From contig NC_135168.1 of NCBI RefSeq assembly GCF_041146795.1, positions 12,123,131-12,187,130 on the forward strand: a stretch of 64,000 nt of DNA, in the 5' to 3' direction. The translations under genes and the position numbers were made by a program. The DNA comes from Maylandia zebra (taxonomy: Eukaryota; Chordata; Actinopteri; Cichliformes; Cichlidae). Positions 11,583 through 22,800 of this stretch are shown in pieces (positions within the stretch are counted from its first letter, which is position 1; each line of letters begins with the position of its first letter). Under the pieces are notes generated by a model. It was not told where the DNA came from, did no database searches, and saw only the letters and a program-made list of their open reading frames with translations.

Positions 11583-12140
11583 CCCTGATGGCTCATGTTG
11601 GAGAAACAAGCTGAGGTACGTGGAAAGTTCACACACACAAGTGGGCGTGAGCGCACACACAGAGAGAAACACAACTGAAGCATCTGTTTGCTGTTTCTGC
11701 TTTCATCATCTCTGCTGCTGTGTCAGGCTGGGGTCTCTCAGTGACGTGGTTGAGGTGAAGTATGACGAGTATCCCTGATTCAGTCCATCGAGACAAAGGG
11801 CAAAGAAAGCTGTTGTTAACAAACTCTATGGTGATGTGGCATTTAGCTCTGACTCTACGCTCTGCTGAATCCTTTGAACCTGCTGATCAGTAAAGCTCTA
11901 CGTGCTGCAGCAGATTGACCTCATCTGTGTTCACAGGTGTGGACCTCAGCGCTGAGGTGCAGGAGAGTTTCATTCAGTTCTCCCTGCAAACAGCATCCAG
12001 CCTGGAAATACTGTCATCTTTCCCACAAACGGTGCTCTTATCTCAGAGAAGAAGTCTGATGTAAATAACTGCAATCAACAGTGATGTTCTGCACAGATCA
12101 CTTTTCCATTTTGCTCTCTAGATGAGTCCCAGCTGCCTGA
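11583..12140 (+). pseudogene. Lipocalin (ptgds-like) remnant 2, copy A
   Basis: Exon 3 piece: 11583-11615, reading PDGSCWRNKL, flanked by a TTTTTCAG acceptor and a GTACGT donor. Exon 4: 11727-11830, reading VVEVKYDEYP and then a TGA stop (11776-11778) before AKKAVVNKLYG. Exon 5: from 11937, reading VDLSAEVQESFIQFSLQTAS. Exon 6: from 12122, reading ESQLPD. These match the conserved exons of fish prostaglandin D synthase-like lipocalins (small secreted beta-barrel carriers), but the in-frame stop and the missing exons 1-2 make it a pseudogene. Confidence 0.7.
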
Positions 12141-13379
12141 CCTTGTGTCCAGGTGATCGTCTCACTGAGGAGCTTTTGTTCTGAAAATCTCACGTCCATC
12201 ACCTGTTTCCTTTTTACTATCTCTGCTCTTTCTTTATTCACAATGCTCATAATATCACACAATTATATTCATCACCTGCATGTTTTTATCCAGCTGCTGT
12301 TAGAACCAAACAAATAAAAAGGATGAAAAGCCTGAAATCCTTTGATTTATTACATTTGAAACAAATATGAGAGCATCCCTAACAGCACAGCTGAGACCTT
12401 TGTTTTAATCAAGCCTTTGTATCGACACACTTGTAAAGATTCATATACAAAACATAATAGAATAAATCAATATAAAATACACATAATCACAAAAATGCAG
12501 CCATGTTGTGAGTTTGCATCTAAAACATGCATGTTTCCCTTTGTACAGGCAGATTTACAGCAGACAAAGCAACACGCTGATCGACTTTGACCGCTGCAAA
12601 AACAAAATACCCACCAAGTCTGAAGTCGATCAGAGGAACTGTTGACAGACTGACAGACAAACAGATGCTTGATTCATTAGTGCGATTAAATGTTCTTCTT
12701 TAGCAGCATCACTTCATGTGTTTGTGTTCCAGGAATAAAGGTCTGTTTAAACTGGACGTCTCCTCAGCATCACTCGTGCTGTCATGGTTTCAAAGCTGTG
12801 CAGAAAGAATCTGAGGGATGATACAGAGGTGACCAAAGTTACAAACATCCAGCTGTGCTGCAAATGTTTGCAGAGCTCCAAACTCTTTGGCTTTCTGCAG
12901 AGCAAGTATGGAAGAAGCACCTGAGCTAACTTCAGTTTAGACGATATGAGGAAAAATGCTGCTTCCCAAAGTTTCCTACAAGTATCCAGTTTATATTTAG
13001 AGAAGCGAAGGCTCTTTATCCTGACAACTACTCCCTGGTGGATCCCTGTCCTGTGACAGCAGCAAAGACTGTGTATCAGTATCATCAAAGCCACTTCAAT
13101 AACCAGTGTTTAAAGCTCTCTAGCAGATGGACTTCAGTGGCAGCAGCCTCTGTCTGCTGTGTACAGAAGGTTCTCTGATGAAGCACACAGCAGATGCTGC
13201 ACTACAACAGCAGCAGCAGCTCAGCTTCAGTTTGCTTCGACGCCCTTTTTGACCTGTGAAACAGCAGAAAATGAAACATTTCAACACCCGTTTGTTAGCG
13301 TGAGCTATTCTGCTGTTTTTCATCATTTCACAGGTGAAATAAAATCACATTTACTTCCTGTAGGAGTGATCGTGTCCAG

Positions 13380-13597
13380 CCTGACTGAGACCATGTGCTC
13401 CATCCTGCACAGGTAATAAACCTCTGACATGAAGGGCTGTCAAGTAGTTTTAGACAAATGGGGGTAAAAGAGACGTTAAAAGCTTAAAGAGAAACTACAT
13501 TTTCTAAGAACTGTCTGACGTTCACCTCTCACACAGTGGATACGATTCTGCCGCTGCAGGAATAATCTTTGTGCTTATGAAACTGTCCATGTGTTTG
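13380..13597. other. 218-bp segment present in copy A, absent from copy B
   Basis: Copy B joins GTGTCCAG directly to CAGAAAATGTC, with a CAG-type microhomology at both edges. This is consistent with a deletion in copy B by a slipped or end-joining event. The segment itself has no recognisable coding. Confidence 0.75.
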
Positions 13598-13682
13598 CAG
13601 AAAATGTCACATGTTCAAAGCCATCCCAGCACCTGGGGTTTGTATAAGTGCAGCTGTTGGTGGGGAGATAGTCTCACTCTTC

Positions 13683-13690
13683 TATATAAA
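13683..13690 (+). promoter_or_regulatory. TATA box of lipocalin remnant 3, copy A
   Basis: TATATAAA lies 75 bp upstream of an ATG that opens a hydrophobic signal-peptide-like frame, a normal promoter spacing when a short 5' UTR is allowed for. Confidence 0.55.
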
Positions 13691-13757
13691 GAGTCAGCAG
13701 GCAGCAGATCTTCATCTGTGATCTCCTCCATCATCACGTCTTCACTCTTCAGCAGCT

Positions 13758-14227
13758 ATGGCTTCACTTCGTGCCCTTCTGCGAGTGGTGCTGTGCTCCT
13801 CATGGTTTCTGCTTCTGCCTCAGGCCGACTTTGATTTACAGAGTCATCCATAATATTTTTTATTTTTTATTTTACTGCCCATCTATTTTCATACAAATGT
13901 CTCCGTCTTATGGAAAAGGGGTGGAGCTTATCCAACGAGGACAGGCAGGGCCCCCCCAGACAGTTTAGCAGTCTATACAGGAGGCTGACCTTTGCAACAT
14001 GTACTTCTATAATGACTTCACCATTTAGGTTATTTGGTTATGTTTCACCCTGGATTTTGTGTGATAATATTTATTTTGTCCACTGATTTAAAAACAACAA
14101 ACTATATGAATATAAAACAGAGTGAACAACAAAACATCAGCTTTGGAAACTTTGATGTAAAATTCTGCAATTGTTTTCTCAGATATAGCATAAATCAAAC
14201 TAACATACATCAGTGTGTTATTAATGT

Positions 14228-14300
<73 letters not shown>

Positions 14301-15154
14301 TTACCATAAACAGCTCTTATGCTTCTGTATGATTCTCAGTGCTTTCCATTTGCGTGTCCACAGGTTGCTGTAAGTGGTGCTTGACTGCAGTTTGCTCTCA
14401 TTTCAAGTGGTTTGCTGTCACAAAGCCAACAGGAAGTCCGGCCATGGTTGAGCCAACTGAAGATGGGTTGAAGGTGGCGTCCTCGTTTCCTCTGTGAGCG
14501 CGAGAGGACAGACAAAGCAAACACCGTTTGGACAGCATTAAAATATTTACACTGATGATTAATGTTGTGTCTTTGCACCTGTAGCGATACATGTTGGAAA
14601 ATGGAGACTTTAGCCACCAAGACTGACGTGCCTGGAAACTTCCCTGTGAGTACGCCCACAAAGACAGGAAACAGTTTAGCCACCGCGGTTAATCCTCCAT
14701 CATCATCCAGTATTTTCCACATCTTTTCTTCTGCTGTTTCCCTTGTTGTCAGTCACGGGGTTTGTGACTGAAATGCGTGTGGTCGACGGGAAGCCTGACG
14801 AGTACGGCCTGAATCATTCCATCAACACCGGACGGAGTGAAACCTTTGTTGAAAACAGATTATATGGTAACGTTGCATTTAGCTTCAGTAAACTGTGAAG
14901 TTACAGCAGCAGATTTACATCACGTGGCTTCACAGGAAGTAGTCTGGACCTCAGCGCTGAGGTTCAAGCAGCTCTGCTTGCAGACGGCATCCTTCCTGAA
15001 AATGTTCTTCATCTTCCTAAAACCAGAACTTTTACATTGGTGCTGAAGTTCTATATAAAAACAGCCTGAAATACAAAGTGATGTTGTGCACTGATTACCT
15101 CACACTTTCCATGTTTCCTTCTACAGAGGAGTGTCCGCCTGAGTGTTTTGTCTG
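13758..15154 (+). pseudogene. Lipocalin (ptgds-like) pseudogene 3, copy A: all six exons traceable
   Basis: Exon 1 starts at ATG 13758 with a Leu/Val-rich signal peptide (MASLRALLRVVLCSS...LLLPQA) followed by DFDLQ, then stops at TAA 13851-13853, so the GxW lipocalin signature is lost. Exon 2 (14391-14493) and exon 3 (14585-14645) are open and join in frame (FPL/DTCWKMETLATKTDVPG), with GTGAGC and GTGAGT donors. Exon 4 (14753-14866) carries EMRVVDGKPDEYGLNHSI and NRLYG but is out of phase with exon 3. Exon 5 (from 14936) reads LDLSAEVQAALLADGILPEN, and exon 6 (from 15127) reads EECPPE. Family members are small secreted carriers of hydrophobic ligands, and Ptgds also isomerises PGH2. The truncated exon 1 and the phase break argue for a pseudogene. 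Confidence 0.72.
14229..14297. repeat. (CA)n microsatellite, copy A
   Basis: About 34 CA units lie inside the first intron of lipocalin pseudogene 3. The matching run in copy B (38623-38675) is shorter by 16 bp. Confidence 0.97.
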
Positions 15155-18100
15155 ATCTGTTGTTGATCGTCTCATTGACACTGCATGCAGATCTGACACC
15201 AGGGCTGGACTGGGACAAAAAATGGTCCCGGGCATTTTGACTGGAGACCGGCCCCCCAGGTATTAAAGGAAAAACCATGAAGCCTTTGAATGAAAACAAA
15301 CGCTGTTGTCACAGTGATGGACGCTGTCTTGTTGGTATACATGCATCAGTCTAATAAACTTAAACCTGCACCATCCTCCCTGTCCTGCTATTCTAAACAG
15401 GAAGTAGACTGTTGGTCGAGTTAACCTCCTGAACATCTACAACACACGGTGGAAACCTGACATTAAGACAGAGACTAGAGGTGAGACATGATCATTGCTG
15501 ATTACTGATGACAGATTTAGATATATTTCATAAACCTTTCATTTGCCACATCAATAAACAGCACGGCAGGGCAAAATATGTTTTCTAACATGGCAACCTT
15601 TAAAAAGTGAAAGGAGACAGAAAGACAGCTGAGAAAGAATCAAACGGACTTTTTGATGCATTTTACACACAGTACTGGTGCAGAATCTAGAAAATGTGGG
15701 AAACACTGGCATCATATGCAGTACTTACTTCTGAAGAAATTATGATGGGACCCTAAAAAATGACTATGTACAATAATGGATTTCTATACATTTTACATCA
15801 GATGAAAACGTTTGTTGTAAGATTCAGATAATTATTTATTAAAAGTGAGACATTTTAAATGAGAATAAGAAAGAAAAGTATTTCTTTGTGCCCCCCTCTC
15901 CCTGTTAATGCCCTACCTGCCCCCCTGGCAACACTTTGCTAGACCCGCCCCTGCACAGTTACCAGCTGTCAGCTACACAAAAAGGATCCTGGTGTTATTT
16001 GTCTCTCAGAAACAGTTCATAACTTCAACTCATTTTTGTTTTGTCATGTTTTGTTCTTTACATTGTCTTTCTTCTATATAATTGTTAAACATTTAATAAA
16101 TATGTCTACAAAAAGATTTTAAAAATCAGACATTTCACACAGACACCCAAATGATTTCTGACTGATGAAGGGGGCTGAAGGTGCCCTGCTCTTGCCCAGC
16201 TTCTGCTGCTCTCTCCCTGCTCACTGTCAGCAGCTGGCAGCCTCGGTCCTGCCTGAGACTCTTCATCTATCAGTGCCAAAGAATATGGGAAATAGCAACG
16301 CACAACATGCACATTACAAAACAAGCACATGAATCAGCATTACATTCATTAGTGAAGTGCTGACGTTCGTTCCTAAACTTTGGGCCTTAATTAACATCAC
16401 TGTGAACTAATGTTTGCTTTGCTTCTTAACCAGTGAAGCAGCGAGGGGCTTTCTGAGGTTCCTGCTCGTAAATGCCCAAAATGAGTCGAGTATTTCTCTG
16501 CAACTACAAACTCTGCTTTCATCAGAGGTGTAAATATTACAGCACTGTGTCAGAGTCACTGAGGCTGGAACACAGAAAAAGGAAGTAGATGTATTTATTT
16601 TTAGGCTTTATTGCCTGGAACCACTTTAAAAATACGCTTTGGGTCACAATTAACTGCAGAAACCAGGAATCCACATATGAACATTATCTGTGCAGAGATC
16701 TATGCTTCTGAAGGTAAACAGTGAAAACTTGCAGCACTAAATGCACAGATAGCCAGGCGTTTCACATTTTGGGACCATCTGCCAGTTTTCATTTCTTAGG
16801 TATTGAAGAGCAGAAATGATTGAATTTTATTTACATGCTTAAAAATGTTTGCTTTTGAATATTATTTGAAGAATTACCCACACACTCAGGCACTGTGGGC
16901 CTGTTTCCCTTTGCACAACCGAGTGTTGGAAACGGGCCTTTTCTCTTTAAACTCTGAGGGGCTGTAACTTTGGCTTCTATTGGCAGATTTGCATGATTGA
17001 CCCTCTTTTTAAAATAGTTTTAGCCAAGAGAATCAAGCTAACATCACTGTTTTTACGTCAGCTCACGTCACACGAGCTGTTTCAAGAAAAGTCCTCCTGT
17101 CACACAGCAATGCCTACATGAATCACACCACTCTGCTTAAATAATAATAATAATGTTTAGTGAAGCAGGTGAAGCAAAGGGCTGCTTTTAATAGGCTGGG
17201 AGACCCAGGTGTGCTGCTTTAGCTGCTGAGCCTCTCATGCTAGCCTCCATCTATAAGCTGGGATCACAGGAGCACTGCAGTCCTGACTAGATCAAGGATT
17301 GTTATTCATGCAGGTGACAAAAGTTTACATTCACAGAGTCATAGGATTGAGCCTGGTTTGAAAAGCAGCTGTTTAATGCAGCTGCTTAGAGTTCACACAC
17401 AGTAGAAGAATCAGACTTGAGTCACATTTCAAACACTGGAAAAATACTCAGCAAGTAACAATGAAAACAGCACAGACTCAGTATATCCTGTTCAGTCCTG
17501 TGTTTGATATGAATGTGCTGTTCAGAGAGGATCTCATGTCCTCTTTTACAAAGCCTTTGTTTCATGATGTTTGTGTATAAATGAATGTAGGTGTGTTTCT
17601 AAGTGTGAAGGAGCCCTGGGAGAAAAGACTGAAGCTTGTGCCAAAGAACAAACAGGAAAGAAAGATCAGCATTAATGAAGACGAGCACAGAAGGAGCCCA
17701 AGCACGTGTTGCTTTTTCAGATTTCTCTAAAAGTGTGTGTTCATTTGTTCCATCCTTCACAACAAACAACAGCTGACAGACACACATGCACTCTGTGTCA
17801 CTTCACAGGGGCTGATGAAAGTGGACACAGTAAAGGGAGAGCTGGACCTGCTCTACACATCCTGCACTCTGTTAACAGACTTTATTCTGCAGCATCAACA
17901 GATAAAAATATATGAAGATATAGAAACGTTTAACATTGTGACTGTTCACATTAGTGAAGCTGTTACTTTGCTGCCAGGTGGGAAAAGAAGCCTAAAGCTG
18001 AGTCTGATTAAACATCTGCTGCACCAGAGAGTTTCATGGCCCTGCTTTATCCTGTGCTTGCTGACCACCTCGTCCTGAAACCTCTTCATCATCCTCACAG

Positions 18101-18284
18101 TTGTGTGAAGAAAGAGGGAAGCAGGTGGAAACCATCTGTGCTGCTGTGTTCACTTGTGTGTGTGCGTCTATGGTCATATCTAATGTGTACCTACAGACAA
18201 ACACAAACACCTGGCATTGCACAAGAGTCTCTACTGGAGCAACCTGCAGATGTCAGAGATGTGATTAGAGGGTAAAGTGGACTA
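15155..18284. other. Non-coding part of duplicated block, copy A
   Basis: No convincing gene. 15198-15260 (CAGGGCTGGACTGGGAC...) and 15890-15953 (ending ...AGACCCGCCCCTG) look like transposon ends, the second like a fish hAT terminus, but they do not share a target duplication and may belong to different elements. The 113-codon frame 17737-18078 is open in both copies but has no recognisable domain. Confidence 0.4.
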
Positions 18285-18404
18285 GTGAGAGCATCTATGT
18301 TGTTGTTGTCTGCTGGGGGACAGCATCAGCTCCAGAGATGCATCAGGATCAGCAAACTAATCTGCAAGGCTGCAAGTGTCACTGAAGGAGTTTGAGTCAG
18401 TGAG

Positions 18405-18779
18405 GGACTCAAACTCACACAGCTGGTCAAGAAGGCTCAGCAGCTGCTGTATTTCCTGAGGAGGCTGAGGAAATTTGGTATGTTGGCCAAGATCCTCAGC
18501 AGGTTCTACAGCTGCACTGTGGAGAGCAGCCTGACCAGCTGCATCACTGCACGGTACGGCAGCACTACTGCAAACCGCAAACGCCTGCAGAGAGTGATAA
18601 CAACTGTGGAGAAGATCATCAGGACCCCGCTGCCCTCTCTGCAGAGCAGCTACCATCACAGAGTCCAGAGGAGAGACACACCTCTGCCCTCGAGACGAAG
18701 GTTCAGAAGTGTGAAATGTAGAACATCCAGACTCAACAACTCCATCTTCCCCACTGCTATCAGACTCCTGAACAGCTGA
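18405..18779 (+). mobile_element. L2/Rex1-type LINE, reverse transcriptase C-terminal tail, copy A
   Basis: The plus frame reads TQLVKKAQQLLYFLRRLRKF, then RFYSCTVESSLTSCITARYG, RLQRVITTVEKII and SIFPTAIRLLN, then stop. This order is typical of the C-terminal end of L2/Rex1/jockey-type LINE ORF2 proteins. A short internal deletion joins the PLPSLQ part to the PSRRRFRS part. The AT-rich stretch after the stop (18880-19015) is probably its 3' UTR. The RT catalytic core is absent. Confidence 0.8.
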
Positions 18780-20120
18780 CCGACCTCAAACTGCAGTTTG
18801 CACATCAGGTCACTTTGCACACTAAGTTCATTTTGCACATTAAACTCCATGTACATCCATGTACATCGACATCTGCAGACCACACGTGTCTTCAGTTACT
18901 TATTTGTACTTATTTGCAGTTATTTATCTTTTTATTTTATTTTTTTAAGTTATTTCTTATCCTTATTTTATCTTTTTATTTATTCTTATCTTGTTCTTTT
19001 AACCATTATCTAACTTGGCATTGTGCACGGTGTGTTTAGATTCAGTTTAAATTCAGGGACACGGAGCCCCTGTTGATCCTCTACCTAATCACACGAGCCA
19101 CGGTGTGAGAACGGGTGTGGGTCACAATCAGCCAAGGTTTTGGGTGAACCCATTGTGAGATCTAGCCCCACCCCATCATGTGATTTCCTGTGATCAAATG
19201 TCCCAGGATGTGGGTGGGCGTTAAGACGTCCATGTCCCTCTTCAAGCAACTTAAAGAAGTCCAGACGCTTTTCTTTCCAAGCTCCTTCAACAACATCATT
19301 CATAGAACAGCTTCCAGCTTCTTTTGCTCGGCTACAGTTTGGATGGATTTGCAGATGCAACAAGACTAAAATGGTTAGGGTCAGGAGGTCAAAGGTCAGG
19401 GCTCCTGTGGGTCTGAGGGCGGCCTCACGCTGGAGAAGGATGAAGGAGTCTGACCTGAGCCAGTGTTTGACATGAACACATCAGCACTGCTGTCAGTGAG
19501 CCTAACGACAGCCGTTAGCATCATTTCAGTGTTTCAGTCATAAAAACACTTCCTGTCACTGTGGTGGTTACAGTGACATCATGCAGTTTGTGCTTTGACC
19601 TCCAGAGGGCGACAAATCAGCACAGACAGAGAGCTCCATTCAAACTTTGCTGCCATCAGGAATAATTCTTCAAATATAATCATCAGTGTTTGAGCAGCTA
19701 TGATATCAGGGACAATCTAGACATGTGTGACAATACTGAACATGTCACATGACACACCTCAAACATCATGTGATCCACTCTCAGTCTGCACTTTCATTCA
19801 TGACTTCAACAGGTTGAAACGAGCTTTGAAGAAACATTCAGTGAAATAAATCTTTCATGGATTCATGTGAGCAGCAGATGAACTTTGTACTAACAACATC
19901 TTCAATAACAGAGTCTGAATGAAGCTCAGGTGTTGATGCTGCTCACTGATTGGACGCTTGGTTTCAGCTCTGCTCTCAGTCTTTACTGCACAGGTGAAGG
20001 TAGAAAGTGTGACTGGATCTATAGACTGGAAACAGAGAAACATGCTGAACATTTGAAGCTTTGCAGCAGAAATGTTCATGTTACAAATACAGCAGAGCTG
20101 ATCTGGGATCAGTGTGTTCA
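18780..20120. other. Non-coding stretch across the right edge of copy A
   Basis: LINE 3' UTR, then sequence shared with copy B until about 19838, then unique sequence. I see no gene in it. Confidence 0.4.
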
Positions 20121-21200
20121 CTAGTGATGTGCGATACCACTGATTTCCTTTCCGATCCGATACCAAGTAATATTCAGGGTGGTATCGACGATACTGATCC
20201 GATACCGATACTTTGTACAAAACGGATTTTATTTATTGTATCTCAAATTATAGCGTCATAATGATTACAGGACATCAGAATACCTTCTTCTTATCACTTA
20301 ATAATGCAGAGTTCATCATATAGAAATAAAAAAACTAAAGTTGTGTGCTATTTGAACACCTTGCCTGCCTGGAGGACTAAAGGACTCCGTGAGAGACTCT
20401 CACCCTAGCAGCACCTGTCCCTCTCCTCCTCTTCAGTTCGCCTCAACATACACTCGTCATATTTTGTGATATGATTTACTCTGAGGTGTTTGACAAGGTT
20501 AGTGATGTTGCCACAACCATACATGCCAACCCTCCCGATTTTTCCGGGAGAATCCCACCTTTCTCCAGATTTTCCACCCGGACAACAAAGTTGAAAAACC
20601 ATATCGCAGAATTCATAGCGCGGCCCAGCCAATTCTAGTTTCCAACAATGACGGCAGCGACTTAGTTTTAATATCACTCTTATTTCTCTTTCTGGGTCGC
20701 AAAAAATTTTTTAACATATTTTCAGGTGAGAATGTAGCTGTGTAAACTTCAAATATCTGAGCCGACCGACACATCGTCTTCAAACCCCCGCGGTCTTTCA
20801 CCACTCGGGTTAAACATGATGTACAAGTCACTTTGATAACTTAAAAATGTTCTTGTTTGGCTTTTTCAGTGTTTTATTTGTTCGTGAGTAAATCGGTTTG
20901 GCTGAGATTAAAGTTATTAGATTAGATTAAATTAAATTAAACTTTATTATTCCCTCGGGAGGGTTCCTCCGGGGTTTTCACACAGCTGAATAAACGTCAA
21001 ACAGAAAACTGATTAAACAGAAGAGTTTACGTCAGTGTCCGGTTATATTTTAGACAGCAAGGAGCAGACGGCAGAGTTTCACTCCACCGAGGGAGCTCGT
21101 GACGTACTACCCGGCTTTCTTTAGACCGCGAAGGCCGGTCCTCAGGTGGAAGCAGCCTCTGAATTTGGACACCCCCGCTGTTTCCGGGCCGGCCAATAAT
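20121..21200 (-). mobile_element. hAT remnant with a BED zinc-finger fragment
   Basis: The left edge, TAGTGATGTGCGATACCACT followed by repeated CGATACC words, is a familiar fish hAT terminus. On the minus strand 20514-20405 reads GCGNITNLVKHLRVNH and then YDEC, the second half of a BED-type zinc finger (His-x4/5-His after the Cys pair). An inserted CTCCCGATTTTTCCGGGAG-type repeat near 20535 interrupts the finger. No catalytic domain remains. The right end is uncertain because the large inverted-repeat element begins at 21270. Confidence 0.6.
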
Positions 21201-21269
21201 AACGGTGACATTTAACGTATTTTATCCGATAAATAAACCCTGTATAATATATTTATCCGCCCAAACAGC

Positions 21270-21611
21270 AGAGAGTGATATTATACCCCTTTCGTCAAAA
21301 AAAGTGACAGGTTACTTCCGGAGCTCATTAATTATTCATGAGCTCCGGAAGTCCGGAAGTAATTAAATTATTCATGAGCTCCGGAAGTCCGGAAGTAATT
21401 AAGTAATAAAAATATGATATTCATAAAAATATGATATTCATAAAAATATGATATTCATAAAAATATAATTGATTATTTAGAAAGTTTCTTATATATCAAA
21501 ATAGCATTCTTTTATTTCTTTAAGCAATTAAATTTTTTTTTTTTTTTTTTTATGCTCAAAAAACGCCATCTGGTGGCGGGTCAGTGTGTGTGCGCGCGCC
21601 CGCGCGCGCCC
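21270..21611 (+). repeat. Left terminal inverted repeat of the 5.7-kb element
   Basis: It matches 26649-26944 in inverse orientation. It is longer than the right arm because it has an extra copy of a ~40-bp tandem unit (GAGCTCCGGAAGTCCGGAAG) and more copies of the ATAAAAATATGATATTC unit. Confidence 0.85.
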
Positions 21612-21885
21612 GAGGCTGTGTGTCTGGGCGCGCGGGGGCGCGCCCGTGTCTCCGGACCGTGCTCTCTCGGGCTCCGTGCTCATGTGTTTAAAAATGTATT
21701 AAACCATATTAAAATTGTTTAGTTAAACTTGTGCTTTTGTAACGTTCAGTATGGCCACAAACACATGCTGCATGCCTTGGGGGAAAACTTTATTTCGATT
21801 TATATGCATTTGTAGATTTAGAATAAAACTCATACTCAGAAAAAATTCGCGATCCCCTAACCCTCCTTAGATACATAAGCAGGGA

Positions 21886-22170
21886 AAACTCCTTAAAAAA
21901 CCCTCCGCTATTTCTCCAAAACCCTACAATAACTTGTTAGGGTACCCCCTCTATTCCCAAAACCTTATATTCGATAACAGGGAAAATCCTGAAAAATTCC
22001 TTAGTCTTTTTTCTCAAATTCAGCGCCCCGCGGCTCCCTTCATGCTCAGCCAAACAAAGCCAAAACTCCTTTTAAAAATTTCTCCGCGATTTCTCCAAAA
22101 CCCCTAGAATAACTTGTTAGCTACCCCTCTATTCCCAAAAACCTTATATTCGATAACAGGGAAAATCCTT
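21886..22170 (+). repeat. Tandem repeat pair inside the 5.7-kb element
   Basis: Two ~105-bp units, about 21886-21990 and 22064-22170, share TTTCTCCAAAACCC, AATAACTTGTTAG, CTATTCCCAAAA and TTCGATAACAGGGAAAATCC in the same order. They differ by scattered substitutions, so the duplication is not very recent. Confidence 0.8.
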
Positions 22171-22559
22171 ATTCTTTTTTCCTTCAAAAACTTCCCTCTT
22201 ACTAGCAAGCTCTAAAATTCAACCCACACTCTAAGTTCTACCTCGCTCTTAATCTCCGATCCACAACTTCTTGCAGAGCACAATTTTTTCCTGCTTGTTC
22301 GCTCCCCGCTCTGCTCCCTAATGCGCTGCTTACCTCGTTTGAAAATTCCCCCCTTAGACCAACTCCGCCTCACTGCGCCCCGCTGCCAATCACATAACCC
22401 TTGCACCGCTCCCTTCGCACCCCGGTTAGCCAATCCGCTCCAGGTCTGATTTTACGATCTCCCGCTGAGGTTAAGACTATCTTCGAACCCCCAGAACACA
22501 TCTGACTTCAGACGTATCAACAACTGGAACCGCTCAGACTGCTTGCGAGCTCAACAGCC

Positions 22560-22612
22560 ATGAAACCAGGGATCAACAACTACCTTCGCGTGCCCTATGT
22601 GCATATCACTCG
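22560..22612 (+). CDS. Possible first coding exon inside the 5.7-kb element
   Basis: An ATG with a purine at -3 opens 17 codons (MKPGINNYLRVPYVHIT) plus two nt and ends at a strong CG/GTAAGT donor. It lies downstream of the ETS-site-rich left terminal repeat. A candidate acceptor at 22986-22994 (TATTTTTAG) would add only about 20 codons before a stop. This may be the remnant first exon of a lost gene, or chance. Confidence 0.25.
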
Positions 22613-22730
22613 GTAAGTGTTAATCTTCCTCTCTAACTACATTTTCGCATTTTCCTTTTTACCATTCTGTCAATCCTTTCATTTAAAAAAATAAATAAAT
22701 ATCACAATGGTTTGTAACAGGTACAATACA

Positions 22731-22800
22731 CCATCCATCCATCCATTCGCCTCCACTTATCCTTTTCTCAGGCTCGCGCGGTGCGCTGGAGCCTATCCCA
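22731..22800 (+). repeat. Dispersed fish repeat fragment (CCATCCATCC...GGAGCCTATCCCA)
   Basis: The sequence from the CATC run through CGCCTCCACTTATCC to GCTGGAGCCTATCCCA is a widespread teleost repeat word order. The piece is short and nested inside the large inverted-repeat element. Confidence 0.6.

Larger units (their letters stand above)
10815..19838 (+). repeat. Duplicated block, copy A (direct repeat with 35460-44223)
   Basis: About 9.0 kb is nearly identical, in the same orientation, to 35460-44223; the two starts lie 24.6 kb apart. It carries three decayed lipocalin genes, a CA microsatellite and a LINE tail. Relative to copy B it has 34 extra bp near 12970, 218 extra bp (13380-13597) and a longer CA run. 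Scattered substitutions and small indels also differ. Left homology stops at the Tc1 end and right homology stops within GAAACAT at about 19838. Confidence 0.93.

Noticed and set aside
15198..15953. One complete hAT element inside the duplicated block
   Set aside because: The two ends differ in sequence and the flanking 8-mers (TCTGACAC and CACAGTTA) do not match, so they were left as possible separate fragments.
17737..18078. 113-codon frame after a CTTCACAG-like acceptor, open in both duplicated blocks
   Set aside because: The copies are too similar for conservation to mean anything. There is no domain, partner exon or coding bias that I could recognise.
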